Positions 21,370 to 22,319 of a stretch of 22,319 nucleotides of DNA are shown piece by piece. The first letter of the stretch is position 1; the number at the start of each line of letters is the position of its first letter. This stretch comes from DASYQV01 sp036005125 (GTDB lineage: Bacteria > Acidobacteriota > Vicinamibacteria > Vicinamibacterales > UBA2999): NCBI GenBank assembly GCA_036005125.1, contig DASYQV010000370.1, positions 1 through 22,319 on the forward strand, given 5' to 3'. The notes below the pieces were generated by a model. The model was given only the letters and a program-made list of their open reading frames with translations. It searched no databases and was not told where the DNA came from. Position numbers and translations under genes: made by a program.

Positions 21370-22020
21370 TTGCAAAATCTGCCGGATGGACTCGTGCGGC
21401 ACGCGGACGGCGTTACCCGCTGCTGGTGGGCGGGAGGCGACCCGCTCTACGTGCGATACCACGATGAGGAGTGGGGCGCGCCGGTCACCGACGACCATCG
21501 GCTATTCGAGAAGATCTGTCTCGAGGGCTTTCAGGCCGGCCTGAGCTGGCTGACCATCCTCCGCAAGCGTGAAAACTTCCGACGTGCCTTCGCAGATTTT
21601 GCCCCCGAGGCCGTCGCGGACTTCGGTCGTCGCGACGTACGACGTCTGCTGGCCGACGAGGGCATCATCCGGCATCGCGGCAAGATTGAATCGACGATCA
21701 ACAACGCGAAACGCGCCCTGGAACTCCGCGACGAGTTCGGCACGCTCGCGGCCTACTTCTGGCGCTGGGAACCGGCGCGCGCCGCGCGGCCAGCCCGCCT
21801 GACGAAGGACGCGCTGGTGCAGCTCGCGCGACCACCAGGATCCGTCGCCCTCAGCAAGGACCTGAAGAAGCGCGGCTGGACGTTCGTCGGGCCGACAACG
21901 GTGTACGCGTTCATGCAGGCGATGGGGCTCGTGAACGATCACATCCAAGGCTGCGCGCGCAGGGCGCCGCTGGAGCGCGCGCGCAAGCGCTTTACGCGTC
22001 CGTCAAGGCTCGAGGATCTG

Positions 22021-22023
<3 letters not shown>
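21370..22023 (+). CDS. tag: DNA-3-methyladenine glycosylase I
   Basis: 217 residues if started at TTG 21370; GTG 21394 is another candidate, and there is no good ribosome site for either. The family core is complete: RCWWAGGDPLYVRYHDEEWG (17-36), FEKICLEGFQAGLSW (46-60), an RKRENFR helix, and FVGPTTVYAFMQAMG then VNDHIQGC near the end. The zinc ligands known from E. coli Tag are present (Cys18, His31, His191, Cys195), as is the conserved Glu52. It should excise 3-methyladenine from alkylated DNA in the base excision pathway. It is functionally unrelated to the signalling genes, so it probably is a separate unit. Its TAG stop is the first unit of the TAGGCAG array. Confidence 0.95.

Positions 22024-22319
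<296 letters not shown>

Overview
The window is GC-rich, with strongly G/C-biased third codon positions, frequent GTG starts and short overlapping gene junctions. Almost all of it encodes two-component and chemotaxis-type signalling proteins. The gene content, together with intergenic palindromes built from CAGGNNT-like heptads, GGGTCAGA-type arrays and CACGAAG/CTTCGTG arrays, suggests a soil acidobacterium of the Vicinamibacterales type. That placement is inferred from remembered sequence style, not from a search.

Layout. (1) 3-1238, minus strand, open at the left edge: receiver, degenerate receiver, CheX-type phosphatase. (2) 1491-2216: a small protein with a histidine-kinase-like dimerisation helix but a decayed ATPase domain, resembling a ChpT-type phosphotransferase and bracketed by two palindromic repeat islands. 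(3) 2361-12048: four consecutive paralogous membrane hybrid histidine kinases, each ending in PAS, HisKA (GGxAHDFNNLL), HATPase and receiver (CckA-like order) but with different extracytoplasmic parts. (4) 12050-13696: a diguanylate cyclase with two receivers. (5) A 38-bp perfect inverted repeat island, then a chemotaxis-type operon 13873-19235: cheA, cheW, cheR, a CheX-like gene, cheB. (6) 19418-21271: a fifth, soluble hybrid kinase of the same family. (7) 21370-22023: 3-methyladenine DNA glycosylase I. (8) 22127-22319, minus strand, open at the right edge: the C-terminal end of what looks like a serine/threonine protein kinase.

How it may work together (inference). Five hybrid kinases with receivers and no complete His-containing phosphotransfer domain of their own need a phosphotransfer partner. 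The ChpT-like protein directly upstream of the array is the obvious local candidate. Possible outputs are the two-receiver diguanylate cyclase and the receiver-CheX protein. The che operon has no chemoreceptor, no stand-alone CheY and no CheA P2 domain. With a receiver-linked diguanylate cyclase next door, it looks more like a Wsp-like or alternative-function array (cyclic di-GMP, surface behaviour) than a plain flagellar chemotaxis operon.

Repeats. At least five tandem-unit islands occur: three of one CAGGNNT family, one CTGCCTA/TAGGCAG island and one 11-bp GGGTCAGA array. Several begin in the stop codon of the preceding gene. Two more palindromic segments lie inside the cheA reading frame and are translated as interdomain linker. 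No rRNA, tRNA, CRISPR array, transposase or phage gene was seen.
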